A stretch of 64,000 nt of DNA, taken from assembly GCA_013397075.1 (NCBI GenBank), contig VWZS01001993.1:48430-112429 (forward strand). Direction: 5' to 3'. Source of the DNA: Rhabdornis inornatus (lineage: Eukaryota; Chordata; Aves; Passeriformes; Rhabdornithidae). Shown piece after piece: positions 1 to 13,445 of this stretch. Position 1 is the first letter of the stretch. Each line of letters starts with the position of its first letter. Made by a program: the position numbers and the translations under genes. Under the pieces are notes generated by a model that was not told where the DNA came from, did not search any database, and saw only the letters and a program-made list of their open reading frames with translations.

Positions 1-685
1 GAGAAAAGAGTCACAACATCTCCAGCACGGCCCTGTCCCCCCAGCCCCGTGGTCATTGCCATCGAGGCCAGGAAAAGCAGAAATCTTAAATTGCACCAGA
101 CACAGGCAGGGAGCAATAAACAATAAATCCCAGAGATATAAAAGTTCACGAGGCCTCAAGGCTGCTTCTTTCAAGGGCTGGGGTGTTTAATAATAAATGG
201 GAGATTAATCCAGCTCTCCATCAGCAGGGCAGGCCCTGGGGGATGGAGGCTGATTTTATTAGGGCCATTTAACATATTCCCAGTGTCTGCTCCATCCCAA
301 ACCCACCCCAGATGGACAAACACAGCATCCAAATTCAGCTCTTTGATTTCCCCCTTCTTCCCAGCACTTCCACAAACAAAACCTTGGTAAAAAAAAAAAG
401 AGTCTTTGCAGCAGCAAAGAGAACAAAGAGAGTGAAAAATCACCAGGGTATCAAGGGCACCATTCCTGCTAAGCAGTAAAAATGCTTTTCAAAATAAGGT
501 GATGAGAAACTTGCAATGTGAGAGGAGGAATCGTGGAGCATATGGGGAGAGCAGCTGCCTTCAGAGCTCCAAATTCCCCCGTTTTCCTGGGATAAAAGCA
601 CAATAAACATTCCCCAGCCTGGCCTCAGCAATAATATTGGTTTATACAGAGATGCCAACCTCCCAAAACTTAAAAATTTAAAGAC
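1..685. other. Noncoding sequence, nothing recognised
   Basis: AT-leaning single-copy-looking DNA. Short open frames on both strands show no domain, composition or splice context that suggests coding. It could be distal CLMP intron 1 or intergenic DNA. Confidence 0.6.
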
Positions 686-1325
686 TTTTAAAATTCTTTA
701 AGACTTAAAAACTCTTTATTCCTCAAACTCCAAGACATGTGCTCAGGCAGAAAACCTTAAAAACTTCATTGTTTGAACTCCAAGATGTGCTTAGGCAAAA
801 TAAAAACTTCAGAATTCTTTATTTCTCAAACTCCAAGACACGTGCTAAGGCAAAAAAACCTAAAAAACTCTCCATTCCTTGAACTCCAAGATGTTTTTAG
901 GCAAAAAAAAACTTTAAAATTCTTCAGTCTTTGAACTCCCAGACCTGTGCTTAGGCAGAAAACCTTAAAAACTCTTTATTCCTTGAATTCCAAGATGTGC
1001 TTAGGCAAAAAAGCCTTAAAAATTCTTTAGTCCACAAAATCCAAAACATCCTTAGAAAAAAACCTTAAAACCTCTTTATTCCTCAAACCTTAATACAAAT
1101 GCTTAGGCAAAAAAGCCTTACAAATTCTTTGTTCCTCTAACTCTAAGCGATATACTTAGGCAAAAACTTTTAAAATTCTTTATTCCTCAAACTCCAACAC
1201 AAATGCTTAGGTAAAAAAAACTTTAAAACTCTCAGTTTTTTGAACTCCAAAACATGCTTAAGAGAAAAAAACCTGAAGAACTCTTTATTCCTCAAACTCC
1301 AGGATGTGCTTAGGCAAAAAATCCC
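686..1325. repeat. 52-bp minisatellite array, about 12 units
   Basis: Units run from TTAAAAACTCTTTATTCCTC through AACTCCAAGA(CA)TGTGCTTAGG to a run of A and CC, with a mean length near 52 bp from 705 to 1324. Divergence is substantial (often 10-25% by eye). Units seem to alternate between a longer ACATGTG or ACACGTG centre and a shorter GATGTG centre, which suggests past amplification of dimers. A 17-A run follows at about 1359. Confidence 0.93.
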
Positions 1326-2529
1326 ATCAGGTGCCTGGAGTTTGAGCATGGCCACTCAAAAAAAAAAAAAAAAAATTGGGATTTTGGTATCTCTGCAAAC
1401 TCAGGCAGTGCCTTAACCCACCACAAAAACTTTTATTTCTCCCAGTGAAGGTGAAAAATGCAGCAATAAATTCCCAGCTGCTCCAACATCTTCGATCAAG
1501 TCACTGAAAGTGCTGGAAAATGTTATAATCAACTTTTGTGGCCTCTGCCATGGGGTTATTGAAGAATATTTGCTCCAGAAATATATTCACAAATCTAACT
1601 TAATTTAAAAAATAAAATAAAATTAGGGAGCAAAGGGCTCTTTGGATGTTTGGCTTTTGTTTTTTTACCCAAATGATAAACCAGGAGCTCCAGCTCCAAG
1701 TGAGGCTCTGGCAGAGTCACCACAAGATTGAGAATTTCAGCAAATTGGGATTTCAGGGTTATAAGAACAGTTCATCACTTTCATGTCCCTCTGCTATATA
1801 ATTTCAGTAAAAAAAANGGGATTGAGACAAAAAATTATTTTAGCAAAATTTCTTTGGTTTGGTTTCCCCACACAAAGCCAACGTTGGCTGAAGAAAGAAT
1901 TTCGCCTGAGTTTTGGTTGTGTTGGGGATTTTGGAGAGGTTTGTTTGTTTTTTGGTTTTTTAGNCATGCAGATACGTACAGAGCATGTGATAAAGAAAAA
2001 AAAACAATATTTCCTTTCAAATTAATCCATTCTTTCTTCATGAAAACCCAAGTCTCACACTCCAGTGCTTGCCCAGAAGCAACTCTGAAGCTGTGAGCCA
2101 AATTCAAGCTCCAGAGACTAACAAAAAACCTCATTTTCTCCTAATAAATACTGCAGTTTCTGCTATTAAACACATTAATAATCACCAGCCGAGGAAAGGG
2201 GAAAAGTCATGGAACAAATGAAATGTAATTCAGAACCTGGAGTGAAATATNTGGGTATTTTTACTTTATTTGTTGGGTTGCATTTTTGAGGAGGGGGGTT
2301 GTTTGTTTTGTGGGGATTTTTTGCTGTTGGTTTTGCTGTTGTTGCTATTCTCGTTTGGTTGGGGTTTTTTTTTTAACTCTTTCTGCCACATTTCTGCCCA
2401 AAATTCCCTTGAGCAGCACCCAGCCCACCCAAGGCTGCTTTACCCCATCTCCCCTCCAAGCCTGCACTTCCCCACCAGCATTCCCAAACCCCTCAGATTA
2501 AAACAGAGCTAAGAGGCCACAGGTTATTT

Positions 2530-2592
2530 TTGTTTTCTGTTTTGTTTTGTTTTGTTTTGTTGCTTTTTTGTTTTTTGGGTTTTTTTTTTAAA
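2530..2592. repeat. (TTTTG)n microsatellite with T-rich tail
   Basis: Several TTTTG pentamers followed by T runs broken by GGG. Simple-sequence DNA. Confidence 0.85.
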
Positions 2593-3245
2593 AATTCCTT
2601 TAGAAAGGAAAAATCTCTGCTTAAAACCCCCAAAATCACAGATCCTTCTCTGTGACTTCCTTCCATTGCTGCAGGGAGGATTAAGGATTGCTAAAATGAT
2701 GGAAATCTGGACAAATAAAGGGGATTTTAGTCCTGGAAGCCAAACCCTCCCCAATTCCCAAGGGGTTCAAGGTGCAGCACTAAATTATCTCGTGTCTGGT
2801 GTGCAAATGGGCTCAGCTGGAAATGGGGAAATGGGCTCAGAATTTCCTTTTATCCAAGCAGGAAACCTCCCTGTCCTCTCTGTTCCATCACCCCACAGGA
2901 TTATTTCACATTCTGATTATTCCAGTGGGCTCCAGCCAGCCTGCTCCCATCAGGAAAGGACAATTCCTTGTGTCACAGTAAATTCTGGATGCTGCCACCT
3001 GCAGCAGCCACCAGACCCACTGGTGCTTCTCAGGAGCATCATGAAGTGTAAATAAGCTGAAATTCAGGATGATAAATTCCTTTCTGAGCCTCATTTCCCT
3101 ATGGATTGGCTTTTCCTTGCACTCACAGGGGAGCTGCCTTGGCAGAAAATGTTGTACCTGTTGCAAACATCCCTATGAGACAGAATACAGGGGAAAAAAA
3201 ACCCAAAATTATTCTTTAAACAAAATTTTAAACTTAGTAACTGAA

Positions 3246-3306
3246 AAGAAAAAAAAGAAAAAAAAAGAAAAAAAAGAAAAAAAAAGAAAAAAAGAGAGAG
3301 AGAGAT
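3246..3306. repeat. A-rich GAAAAAA microsatellite with GA tail
   Basis: Repeated G followed by 4-6 A, ending in a short GAGAGAGA run. It could be an expanded poly-A of an old retroposed sequence, but no recognisable body lies next to it. Confidence 0.85.
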
Positions 3307-6300
3307 ATGTCAGCCTTTTTTAACGGAAAACTAAAAAAAATCCAGTCATTCCTTAACACAATATCACAATATACCAGGGACAAATAATCCAGTGCAGCAG
3401 CAAATTTGCTTTTTCTGGAGATAAAGATTCGATTATTTCAGTGGGAGTCAGAGAAAACTCAACATGAAATCTGAGGATTCTCCTAATCCAATGCAAGAGA
3501 CAAGCTCTTACATGGGAGAATTGATAGACAGAAAGCACTTGCCTGTCTCAATAAAAAAGCTGGAGGAGCCTGGCAGGAAAAATTCCCTTCAGTTCCTCCA
3601 GGATGAAATGCAGGATTTGAATTTTAAGCTTTCCAGTACAAGACATTTCCACGCAAATTCTTCCTTCTGTTGTCTAGATCCAGACTATGTGAACACCTCT
3701 CATCTGAGGCTGAGATTATTTATTCATTGTTCACCCAATTGAAAGTGTTAATATTGCAGAGTTTCCTGGGGTAACAGCATTTCAGCATTGTTCAACAGCA
3801 AAGTAAAATATTCACAGCAATCGCTGTGGGGAAGATCCATCAGCAAACAGCCTCGGGGAGGAAGAAAGATGTGCTGGCATTTGCCAATATCCCCCTTCAG
3901 CGTGACAAATTCAAAATAAAACCTGAACTAAGAAAAGACAGAAGCCATGCTAACGAGTTTTTGTTTACCCCCTACTTCCTACTGCATTTTTAGGCTCCAT
4001 TGCAGTGATTTCATGCACACTCAGGTCACTCTGATCTTTCCCCAGGGCCATTTTCTGGGTGAAATGCTCCAGAGAACACAAGTGTGAGCTGTCTGTAGAG
4101 ACAGAAGGCAAGGACAGAGTCACACCGAGACTTCTCGCCTTGATTCACTTTTTTACCATCCTTCCTTCAGGATTTGGGAGATCTTGGCTGGCAGGAGGGT
4201 GGATGGCAAGAAGCACAAAGATGTGTCTGCTAGAATCAAAAAGTAGATTTGTTCAGCCAGTCTCCAGAGAGCAGAAGGAAAATTGGGAGGAGGCTGGGAG
4301 AGCCCTGGGGGTCAGAACTTGTGGCAGGCAGGGCCAGCAGCTCATCCCTTGCTTTGACTCCTAAAGGTTGTGGCAGCAGCAGGTCTGCCAGCCTGGAAAA
4401 ATCACAATTATTTCAAATTATGGACCTTCCAAGGAGGAATCCATGCCAAACCATCTTTGCATAGCTACAGGGGATGCATCAAACACAGAGAGATGAATTC
4501 TTTTTGCTGGTATTGCCCAGGCTTGTGTTCCTGCTGCAGCTGTGCCCTGCTGGGCTTTGTTACATAAGCACAGCCAGTGCCTTCCCAGAGGCTGAATTTC
4601 CCTTTTTATAGAAAAGAAAAGGCAGATGCACTCCCCAGTCTGAGTAGGGGGGAAATGAAGCTCTATCACATCAGTGTAGTGAGAATCTGCATCACCTTGA
4701 CAATTTTCTGTCACAGGCTCCAGCCCTTCCAGCCTCCTTTAGCAAATCCATGCCTGAGCCGTGTTTGTTTATCTGGACTGGAAAAGGGAATGAGCTTTGC
4801 TACATTTTGCTCTGAAAAAAAACCCAAAACAAACAAAAAAAAAAAAACACCTAGGGGGCAGGAGAGAAGCTTTGAACAAAAAACGGGGAAACAGCTGGGT
4901 TTTGCATCCCAAAATCTTAACATTAAAGCTGTGGCTGAGGCAGAGATTCCCACCAGGACCAGCACAGACCTGCCCAGCAGGGAGTTTGTGTTGTGTCCCA
5001 GGGGGACACAGAATTCCCCACCCTGAGCTGCCAGCTGTCACACCACCCTGCCTTCCGAAGCTGATTAAAAATCGAGATACTTCTACAGAGTGTTTTGGGG
5101 TTGCGTTTGGGGGGCAAGATCTGTATAAATCCAGATTCAACCTCACCTGCTTCAAAATCCCTCCTTATTCTTCAGAGCACGTGGCTGGGTCAGGCCCCGT
5201 GGATGTATCCTCACCCAAAATTCACCCCTGGATTTTAAGTAGGCTGACCACCCTTCCAGAGATCCTTAGGGGAAATTTAAAAGCTCCAACAGGAAACACA
5301 ATTTCTCTCACTGGTAAAAGAGCAGAAACTTTCCCTTTTCAGGGAAAAAAAAAAAAAAGAACAAATATTGTCCTCAGAGGAAGTCCAGCATTCTTTTTCC
5401 CCCTTCATCTTAAAGCCTGGAGAAGCTGCTCTGAAACCACAGAACTCCAGGGAGCAGAATGTGGAAGAGCATCTTTAAAGCAGTGCTGGACTTCTTTTAA
5501 GCTTTCTGTAATTGATTTAATTTGCATGCAGTGGCCTCTGCAGGGCAGGAACTGTATTTTGCTCAGTGTTTACACAGCACACCTTGGCTCCTAAATGTTA
5601 AATTATAATAATTAAACAGTGAGGTACATGAATCTATTTTTATCTCTGGCCTGGGGGATTAATGCAGCACCTCAGGGGAGTTATAAATAGGTTTTTAAGG
5701 TGTCCTGAGTGGCAGGAGTCGATCAGGCACCATTTCAAACCATTTATCCTTGAAAGGCCAAATGGTAAATTGAGGTCAAATTGTAAATTGTAGTTCCAGT
5801 GCCCATCAGACAGGTTGGTGTTTGTCTGTCAGTGGTGAAAAGGACTTTGCTGATTCTCACCTTTATCACCCTGACATCCTGACCCTCGGGATGGTGAGGG
5901 AAGCAGATCTGCCAGCTCAGCAGGATTTGTAGAAAACCCCTGCCCATGTTTCTTTAACATCATCGTCATCCTCCCCAGACCACCAGTGCCCTCTCCACCA
6001 GACCCCAGCTTTGGACATCCCTGCTCCAGCTGTTCTTGAGTCCACTGGGAGAATCCACATCCCTCCCATGCCCTTATCCCTCATTTTTAGCCCTTTTTGT
6101 GAATCCTTCAGAGCATTTGCTTGCATGGAATTCCTTTTCAATAAAAAAATGTCCTTTCCCCTCCAGCAGCACATAACACACCCACACCAGCTCTTCATCA
6201 CCACCTTCCAGCTCAAATTTGCTTTTCTCCAATGCTCACACCCTCCCCAGCCAGTCTGACACAAAGGACTTTAGCCCAAAAAGCAAAGGACTGCATGAAT

Positions 6301-7411
6301 CTTGTCACAGGCACAAGTCCTGGCTCCTTGTTTGCCTGCAGGGGTTTTGTTGCATCCAGGGCAGACAAAAGCACAGGTTTGTGTCAGGTGTTCGAGGACA
6401 TTGCTGTGACATCTGGGAGCAGCCTCTGCCATCTGCTTTCCCTGCTCCCTGTGTCCCTGGGCAGGGAATGGCCACTCCAGGAGCATCTTCATCCTGGATT
6501 TGCAGGGCCCCAGGAATTTCCTTCAGAGAGCAAACCCTGGCCTTTGGCACCAAAATTGGAGCACACTTTGCACCCACAGCACCCCAAGAGGTTTTTTAAA
6601 CAGCACCAGTGCAGGTCACAAACACTGTAGGACAAAGAACAACCAGGCAATGCTTCCTTTGGCTGGAATAACCCAGCTGACAAGGCAAAAATCTTTGAAA
6701 TAAAGCCAAAAAAACTTCATTCAGAAGCGCCATCAACACAAACCATCAGGACCTCACTCCTTCGTACCACAAATGCATCTCATGCTCACCCAAAGCCATG
6801 AAGAAGAAATCCAACATAAATAATCTATCCTCAGATTTTCTGGGGTTCATTTAAAAGTCTTTGTTCACTTGTTAACCCAGGCTAGCCTTGCTTAACTTTC
6901 ACTTCCAGATAAAAATCATGACCTAGAAAAAAAATTTTTGCTGTGGGAAGCAGCAATGTTCGTAATTGAAGCACAGGGAAAAGAAAGATAAAAGCACTGG
7001 GGAAAGGCATTAAGTTTCTTTTGGAGGCCTGGGGAGAAACATATTTAAGCTTTAATGTGGGATGACATGTGCAGACTTAAAAAATGGTTGTCAGATCATG
7101 ATCCAGCTTCCTGCATCCTGTTCCCTGAATTCCAGGGGTGAAGCACCAGGCTCTGGTCAGAACCACTTCTGTTTTCTCCAGCTCTTTAAGTTCACTGCGT
7201 TTGTTTGCCACGGCAATTTTTTATTTTTTTAATCTATCCTTTATCCCCTGCATCAGCTCCTACAAAGAAATAAATTTCAACTCCTCCCCTTTCCTTCTTG
7301 CCCCCTAACCCTGGCCTGGCTCTTCCCAGATTTTCTGCTTGCCAGGATGTGTTCAGCAGGACTGGGAATGGGAAGGCTCGGCAGGGGCTCCATCTGCTGG
7401 GACACGGGACA

Positions 7412-9115
7412 GCCTCGGGCTGTTGTGATATCCCCAAACAGGGCTGAGGAGCTAGGCAGGAAATTCGGGAGCCTCTGGAAATCACAGCATCCATGCAGAC
7501 ATTCCTTTAAAAATGGATGCTCTGTCCTTATTCAAGCTCCGAGCCCTCCTAAATCTCATTTTTTCATCTGTGGAGTGATTTGTGGTCCCCAGAGCATCCC
7601 TGAGTGGGTGCCTGCTGGGAAGAGCTGGAGCAAACTCCTCCCAGATCATTTTGGGCTCTGGATTCCCCAAAAGAGGGATGAGGAGCTAAGCAGGAAATTC
7701 AGGAGCCTCTGGAAGTCACAGCATCCATGCAGACATTCCTTATCCCACAGAGCTGCAGATCCAAGGAGGAGACACCCGGATGAGACAAAACCTCCATGTC
7801 CTGTATTTATTCAAGCTCTGAGCCCTCCTAAATCTCCAAGGAGGAGACACCCGGATGAGACAAAACCTCCATGTCCTGTGAGTGAGAGCCTCTGGAATCC
7901 CAAAAACAAACCCCAACCTGGGGCAAACCCCTCCCAGTTTTGGGCTTTGGATTTCCCAAAACAGAGTTGGAGAACTCAGCAGGAAATTCAGGACCCTCTG
8001 GAAGCCACAGCACCCATGCAGACATTCCTTATCCCACAGAGCTGCAGATCCAAGGAGGAGACACCCGGATGAGACAAAACCTCCATGTCCTGTATTTATT
8101 CAGACTCTGCGCCCTCCTAAATATCATTTTTTCCCCTGTGATTTGTGCTCCCGGAGCATCCCTGAGTGAGAGCCTCTGGAATCCCAAAAACAAACCCCAA
8201 CCTGGGGCAACCCCCTCCCAGTTTTGGGCTTTGGATTTCCCAAAACAGAGTTGGAGAACTCAGCAGGAAATTCGGGAGCCTCTGGAAGTCACAGCATGGA
8301 TGCAGAGATTTCTTATCCCACAGAGCAGCAGATCCAAGGAGACACCTGGATAAGGCAAAACCTCCATGTCCTGTATTTATTCAGACTCTGAGCCCTCCTA
8401 AATCTCATTTTTTCCCCTGTGATTTGTGCTTCCCAGAACATCCCTGAGTGGGAGCCTCTGGAAGTCACAGTGTGAATGCAGAGGTTTCTTATCCCACAGA
8501 GCTGCAGATCCAAGGAGAAAACACCTGGATGAGACAAAACCTCCATGTCCTGTCCTTAATCAGGCTCTGAGCCTTTCCAAATCCTTTTCCCCTGTGATTT
8601 GTGCTTCCCAGAGCATCCCTGAGTGGGAGCTGAGAACAAATCCCAGTTGGGAAGGGCCACACCTGATTCCAGCCTGGTGCAAACACTTCCCAAACAGTTT
8701 TGGGCTTTGGATTCCCCAAAACAGAGCTGGAGAACTCAGCAGGAAATTCGGGAGCCTCTGGAAGTCACAGCATGGATGCAGAGGTTCCTTATCCCACAGA
8801 GATCCAAGGAGACACCTGGATGAGACAAAACCTCCATGTCCTGTATTTATTCAAGCTCTGAGCCTTTCTAAATCTCATTTTTCATCCTTGGAGTGATTTG
8901 TGCTCCCTGGAGCATCCCTGAGTGGGAGCCTCTGGAAGTCACAGCATGGATGTGGATGGACTTTCAAAATCTCATTTTTCCTCTGCAATTTGTGCTTCCC
9001 AGAGCATCCCTGAGTGGGAGATCATCACTCCTCCCAGATCATTTTGGGCTCTGGATTCCCCAAAAGAAGGATCAGGAGCTAAGCAGGAAATTCAGGAGCA
9101 GGGACTGATAATCAG
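7412..9115. repeat. Composite tandem array, units about 175-300 bp, 7-8 copies
   Basis: Anchors such as AGGAAATTC(A/G)GGAGCCTCTGG recur near 7458, 7692, 7981, 8265, 8741 and 9085, with partial units starting at GAGCCTCTGG near 8453 and 8926. Each full unit carries, in order: AACAGAGCTGGAGAACTCAG, GGAAGTCACAGCAT, TTATCCCACAGAG, GATCCAAGGAG, CCTCCATGTCCTGTATTTAT, AAATCTCATTTTT and GAGCATCCCTGAGTG. Units differ by loss of whole modules rather than only by point changes. Chance open frames of up to 241 codons run through it. Confidence 0.93.
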
Positions 9116-9689
9116 GAATTCCCATGTTTTCTTCCCACCCTTTTATGTTTCAGGGGATTCTTTGTGCAGCTCTGCCAGAATTTAGGTAAAAAATGCAAGG
9201 TTTTAGCAGCTGTTTTTCCTTCCAGAATCCGGCTGTGCTGAAAATAAAACCCCACAAAATCCTAAAAAAATAACCAAAATATTAAAAATATTTAAAACTG
9301 CCTGTGCACAGGATTTTCAGGCCACAGATTCATTTTATAATAAGAACTTCAGTAGAACAAAGATATTTCCAGGTTACCACTGATATTTTATAGAACTACA
9401 GAGATCCAGCTTGAAAAAAAAATTAAAATTATAAATATATCCAACACCTCCAGCACCCATGAAGTTCATCCCTAGAGAGGCATAGATGGGTTCCTAACAG
9501 GCCAAAAATAAGGAATAAAGTTGAAAAGATGAAGTGTTGCCTCTACCACCTCGATATTGAGATTTATAAGTGCTAAGGAACTTTAAGGAATTATTTTATT
9601 TATGTATGTTTATTTACTTAGTATTATATTTCCATGAGGATGAAAGATATATGATGAAAAATGGTTGTATTTTAACAAGGATGAAGAAA
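9116..9689. other. Noncoding AT-rich sequence
   Basis: Nothing recognised apart from rising A/T content toward the AT microsatellite on its right. Confidence 0.6.
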
Positions 9690-9786
9690 TATATATTAAT
9701 ATATATTCGATATATATTAATATATATTCAATATTCATTCATATATATGCATATATATATTATTCAATATATATATATATTTATAT
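9690..9786. repeat. AT-rich microsatellite (ATATATTA variants)
   Basis: Imperfect TATATATTAATATATATTC and (AT)n blocks, largely self-complementary and therefore cruciform-prone. Interruptions of the type TTCA/TTCG recur between the AT blocks. Confidence 0.92.
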
Positions 9787-9789
9787 ATT

Positions 9790-12149
9790 CGTTCTTGTCA
9801 CAAATTGATTTTTTTTTTAAGACCAGCACAGAAAAATCAAATTATTTCATTTTTGATGAGGCATCTCATCATTCCTGGGGAGTGGAAGCACTACAGAACA
9901 GACCCAGATATTGGGAATACCAAGGAGCTCCTTCTCCATGCCTTGTTTTTCATTCATTTCGAGGATGTGGGGTTGAACTACATTGATTAAAATAGTTAAA
10001 AAGCACTTTGAAATATTCAGCAAAGACCCAGTGCAAGGGAAGTCTGTGTTATTAAAATTTCCAACTAACAAGCTGCAGTTGGCACTGCATTCCTTTGATA
10101 TGGATTTGATTGAATGGCCCGGAAATCGCTTTGAAAACTGCAAATTAAAATCTACCCAATAGCTCTTGTCTCGCTACAGCAGTGAGAAGCTGGGAAAGAA
10201 TTGGTAATAAGAAAATTGTTGCAAGGTGAGGCTGTAAAATGGGAATTAAAGAGCTGGGAGCGTCCCCTGCTCCCTGGATTTCAGCCCCTTCCGAGCCCAC
10301 GAGGTGGCACCGTTACTAAAAGAATAAAGGCTCAGGAATTAATTATTTCAGAATCCATTAACCAGCGGTCCAAAGCAACCCCCGAGCTTTGGTTGAAGTT
10401 GAGAGCTGGCTTTTCACCCAACTAAACAGCTTTTAAATTCCAATTCTTTCCTTTAAACCAACGCCGAGAAAGAAATAAAAAGTCGGATTGTGTGTTCTGC
10501 ATTTCCAGAGCACCTGCTGTCAGCAGAGAGCTCAGAGAGGCTCCTAAAAATCAAATTACATTCAGGAACCCCCTCCAAGGGCCAGGATGAGCCTGGCCCC
10601 GGTATCCGGGATAGAAATATTCGGTTTTAAGAGCAGCTGCTGCCTGGAGTCCAGCTTTAATAAACCTGAGCCTGCCGTGCCCCAGAGCTCTCCTCCTGTT
10701 GTGCATCTCCTCTCCAGCCCTAATTTTCACAACAATAACATCAACACAAGCGCCCTCATCAGTTCCATCGCTTTTGACATCTGCCTCAATATTTAATGCC
10801 TGGAATCAGCCCCTGCCTTCCATCTTCCTGTCCCTCGCTCCGAGCCTGAGGTTTTTGCCTGTTTCCATCTCCAAATGATAAACACGCTCTCGTTTTTCTG
10901 TTCAAGTGCTGAGAAATGTTGCATTTCCATTTAGCAAAACAATACCCCGGTTCTCCCCTCTCCCAGGAGCAGTTGAACAATGTCAATACCCACAGACCAT
11001 TTCCTGCAGGTGCCTAATGAAAATAAAATTGTCCCCACTACAAATTAACAGCTAAGGAGCGAATTTAAGAGCCTGCATTAAGTACATCTAATTAACATGT
11101 CCTAACTCCTGAAAATCCAGCCACCCTTGAAGTGACCTCATCTCCAAAGCCTTCAGAGGATACAAAGCTGAGATCAAAGTTAAAATCAGTCCTTTCCTCC
11201 ACCTCATTTTTCTGAGCACAAGGGACAAGTGACACCTATTTGGGTGATTTATTCATCAATATTACACTAACAGGAAAAGGGAATTTACCCCTAATCAACA
11301 AAACTGTCATAATAATAAAAAATAAATAAATGGTGTTATTTTATTTCAGCTCCACGGGGTATTCCCAGCCAGGCTGAACAATTCCAAGGGTTTCCTGCAG
11401 AGCATGAAAGCTGCAGAAATCCTGAGTTTGTGCTGCTAAAGATCACCCTGCCCTTCTCCAGGCGAGCTGTAATCGATGTGACAGAGGAGAAGCTGAAACA
11501 AGGTGACATTTTCTACCTCGCTGTGCAAAACACGAGGTAGGAGCGGGTTTGCATTCCCAAATTACCCCGAGCACCTTTCCAGCCCCGGGGGGAACATCCA
11601 GAGAAATCCCCCGTGCTGCAGGCGGGCTGGGGGAACACGCAGGGATGGCAAAGCCCTCGGGAAGGTGCTGGGTGAGCTTTCCTTCCTTCCAGAGGAATGA
11701 CAAAAACCAGGCTCGAACCTGCTCAGATTTTCCCCATCTATGTCAAATTCCTCTTTTTCAACCACTAAAATCTTCCCTCGCCTCAGCTCCTTCCCCTGGC
11801 TGCAAGGGCACCTCCTCATTTCTCCTCCCCATCCTTTTCCAGTTTGGAGAAGCTTTTCCTGAGCTCCTGTGGAAAAGAGTCCTGTGGGAAAGAGTCCCCA
11901 GACAGAGCAAAAAGCTGTTCCAAGAGAGGGCTATCCCTTCTCCCAAAAATTACCTGTCCTTTCTGATCAGGCAAAATGAGTTCATGCCAAGGCACAGCCG
12001 AATAAAGCAGCTTCGAGTTCTGCTCTCGTCCTCACACTGATGGCAATAAAATAAAATAGGAGAAAACTTTTCCCTCAGGTCAAAATTAGAGGATTAACTT
12101 GTAAAAACTGGGAGTTCTAACTGACACAAGGAGCAGAAGGTGACAATGT
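9790..12149. other. Noncoding sequence with a CpG-richer patch
   Basis: No exon recognised. Stretches near 10250-10650 and 11455-11720 hold more CpG dinucleotides than the surrounding DNA and could be regulatory or ancient conserved sequence, but I cannot assign a function. Confidence 0.55.
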
Positions 12150-12196
12150 TCACAGAATAAACTACATAGGAAGAGACCTCTGAGACCATCAAAGCT
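12150..12196 (-). mobile_element. CR1-like LINE 3' fragment (degenerate)
   Basis: CACAGAATaaactacatAGG followed by AAGAGACCTCTGAGACCATC resembles the reverse complement of avian CR1 3' ends (CACAGAATCA...TAGGTTGGAAGAGACCTC...GATCATC). It is short and diverged, and no open reading frame remains. Confidence 0.6.
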
Positions 12197-13445
12197 ATTC
12201 TCAGGTGATGCAGAGCACTGAATTGATGCTGCATTAAAGGTGCTTTCCATGCAAATCTCAAATTCACGATCTGTTCATCAGAAGTTCTGGAAGGTAAGGG
12301 AATTTTGTCTCTTTTATCCTCCACCAGAACAACTCAGCTCCTTCAGAAATGAGGGCAGCGTGTTTGGCTCCTGACTGTTCTTGCACTGCTCCTTCATCTG
12401 ATCCTGAAACTTATTAAAATTAACATCCAGAAACCAAGATTGCAGCAGAGGCTCCAGAAACAGCAATGCTGACACTGGTTTGCCCAGTTAGAGGCACTAA
12501 TCCTAACAGAGCAGAGCTGTGAATTATTCATCAGGCAGTTTTCTTTCCTTTTTGTGGCCAGACGTTGAAAAAGCCACAGGATGTGGCAGATGATCTGTAA
12601 CAATCTGCATATCTGGCTGGAACACTTTTTCCTTTTTAACAGGCTTTTAGTTATGTTCAGTAGAGTGAGGAGCTTTATTCAGACACCAAGGGACAGCCCC
12701 CAAAAAATCCAAAAGTCCTGACAAACATCAAGAAACCCAATTTTTGAGGCGCACATCCAGCTTTAAATTCACATTGGCATCACATCTTTGATCAGCACAG
12801 GAGATATTCGAGTTAATTCCCTGCCTGCCTCTCCCATTACATAACTCCAGCCCCATTGCTGCCCCTCAGCCATCCCATCACTCCTCTGCAGCCAGGTCCT
12901 GTCACATCTGCTGCCAAATTATTGCCAGGAATGGCTGCAGAGCTGTCAATGCAGAGCTTGGAGTGAACAGCTGCTCTCAGGGCATCAATCAACAGAATAA
13001 AGCAGCAAATCACTCGGCCCCGAGCAGGGCTGAGTCTCTATTTCAGATTTGAGTCCCAAAGATGAGGGATATTTGCTGTTCCACCCCTCCATCCTCGACC
13101 CTTCAACAACAGCAACGCTTTCACTTGGAAGTGACTGAACAAAATACAGGGCAGGGGAAGGAGGAGTGAGCTGCACAAAAGAGAATTTATTTTATTTATG
13201 AGCACCTGGACAGGTGAAAGTTGTCTCAGCAGAAGGCCCCACCACAGATTACATTTCCTAGCAGGTGGTAGAAAGCACAGCTGCTTTGTGCAAACTATCT
13301 CTGCCCCAGCTCTGGGTGGAATTCAAAGTAAACTCTGACTCTCCTTCCCTTCTGAAGCTCAGAGGATTCATAACTCCAATTATTCAGTGAAGGGATCAAA
13401 AATCACCTGGCAATGACTCTGGGTGGTGGTGCAGCAAAAGCTCAC

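Larger units (their letters stand above)
1380..7410. other. Noncoding sequence with A/T- and T/G-rich simple tracts
   Basis: No exon, RNA gene or mobile element recognised. There are three single Ns (1817, 1964, 2251), a TTTTG repeat near 2530-2570, and an A-rich GAAAAAA tract with a GA tail near 3246-3305. A 265-codon open frame at 4797-5594 crosses A-rich runs and shows no family features, so I treat it as chance. Confidence 0.6.

Noticed and set aside
3464..3742. 92-codon + strand open frame with ordinary amino-acid composition
   Set aside because: Looked protein-like at first, but no family is recognisable and no acceptor or donor pattern supports an exon.
4797..5594. 265-codon + strand open frame, the longest in the window
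   Set aside because: It runs through poly-A-derived Lys stretches, has no domain, signal or family resemblance and no splice context; chance open frame.
7347..8072. 241-codon open frame over the composite repeat
   Set aside because: It follows the tandem repeat and its translation changes frame between units, so it is a by-product of the array.
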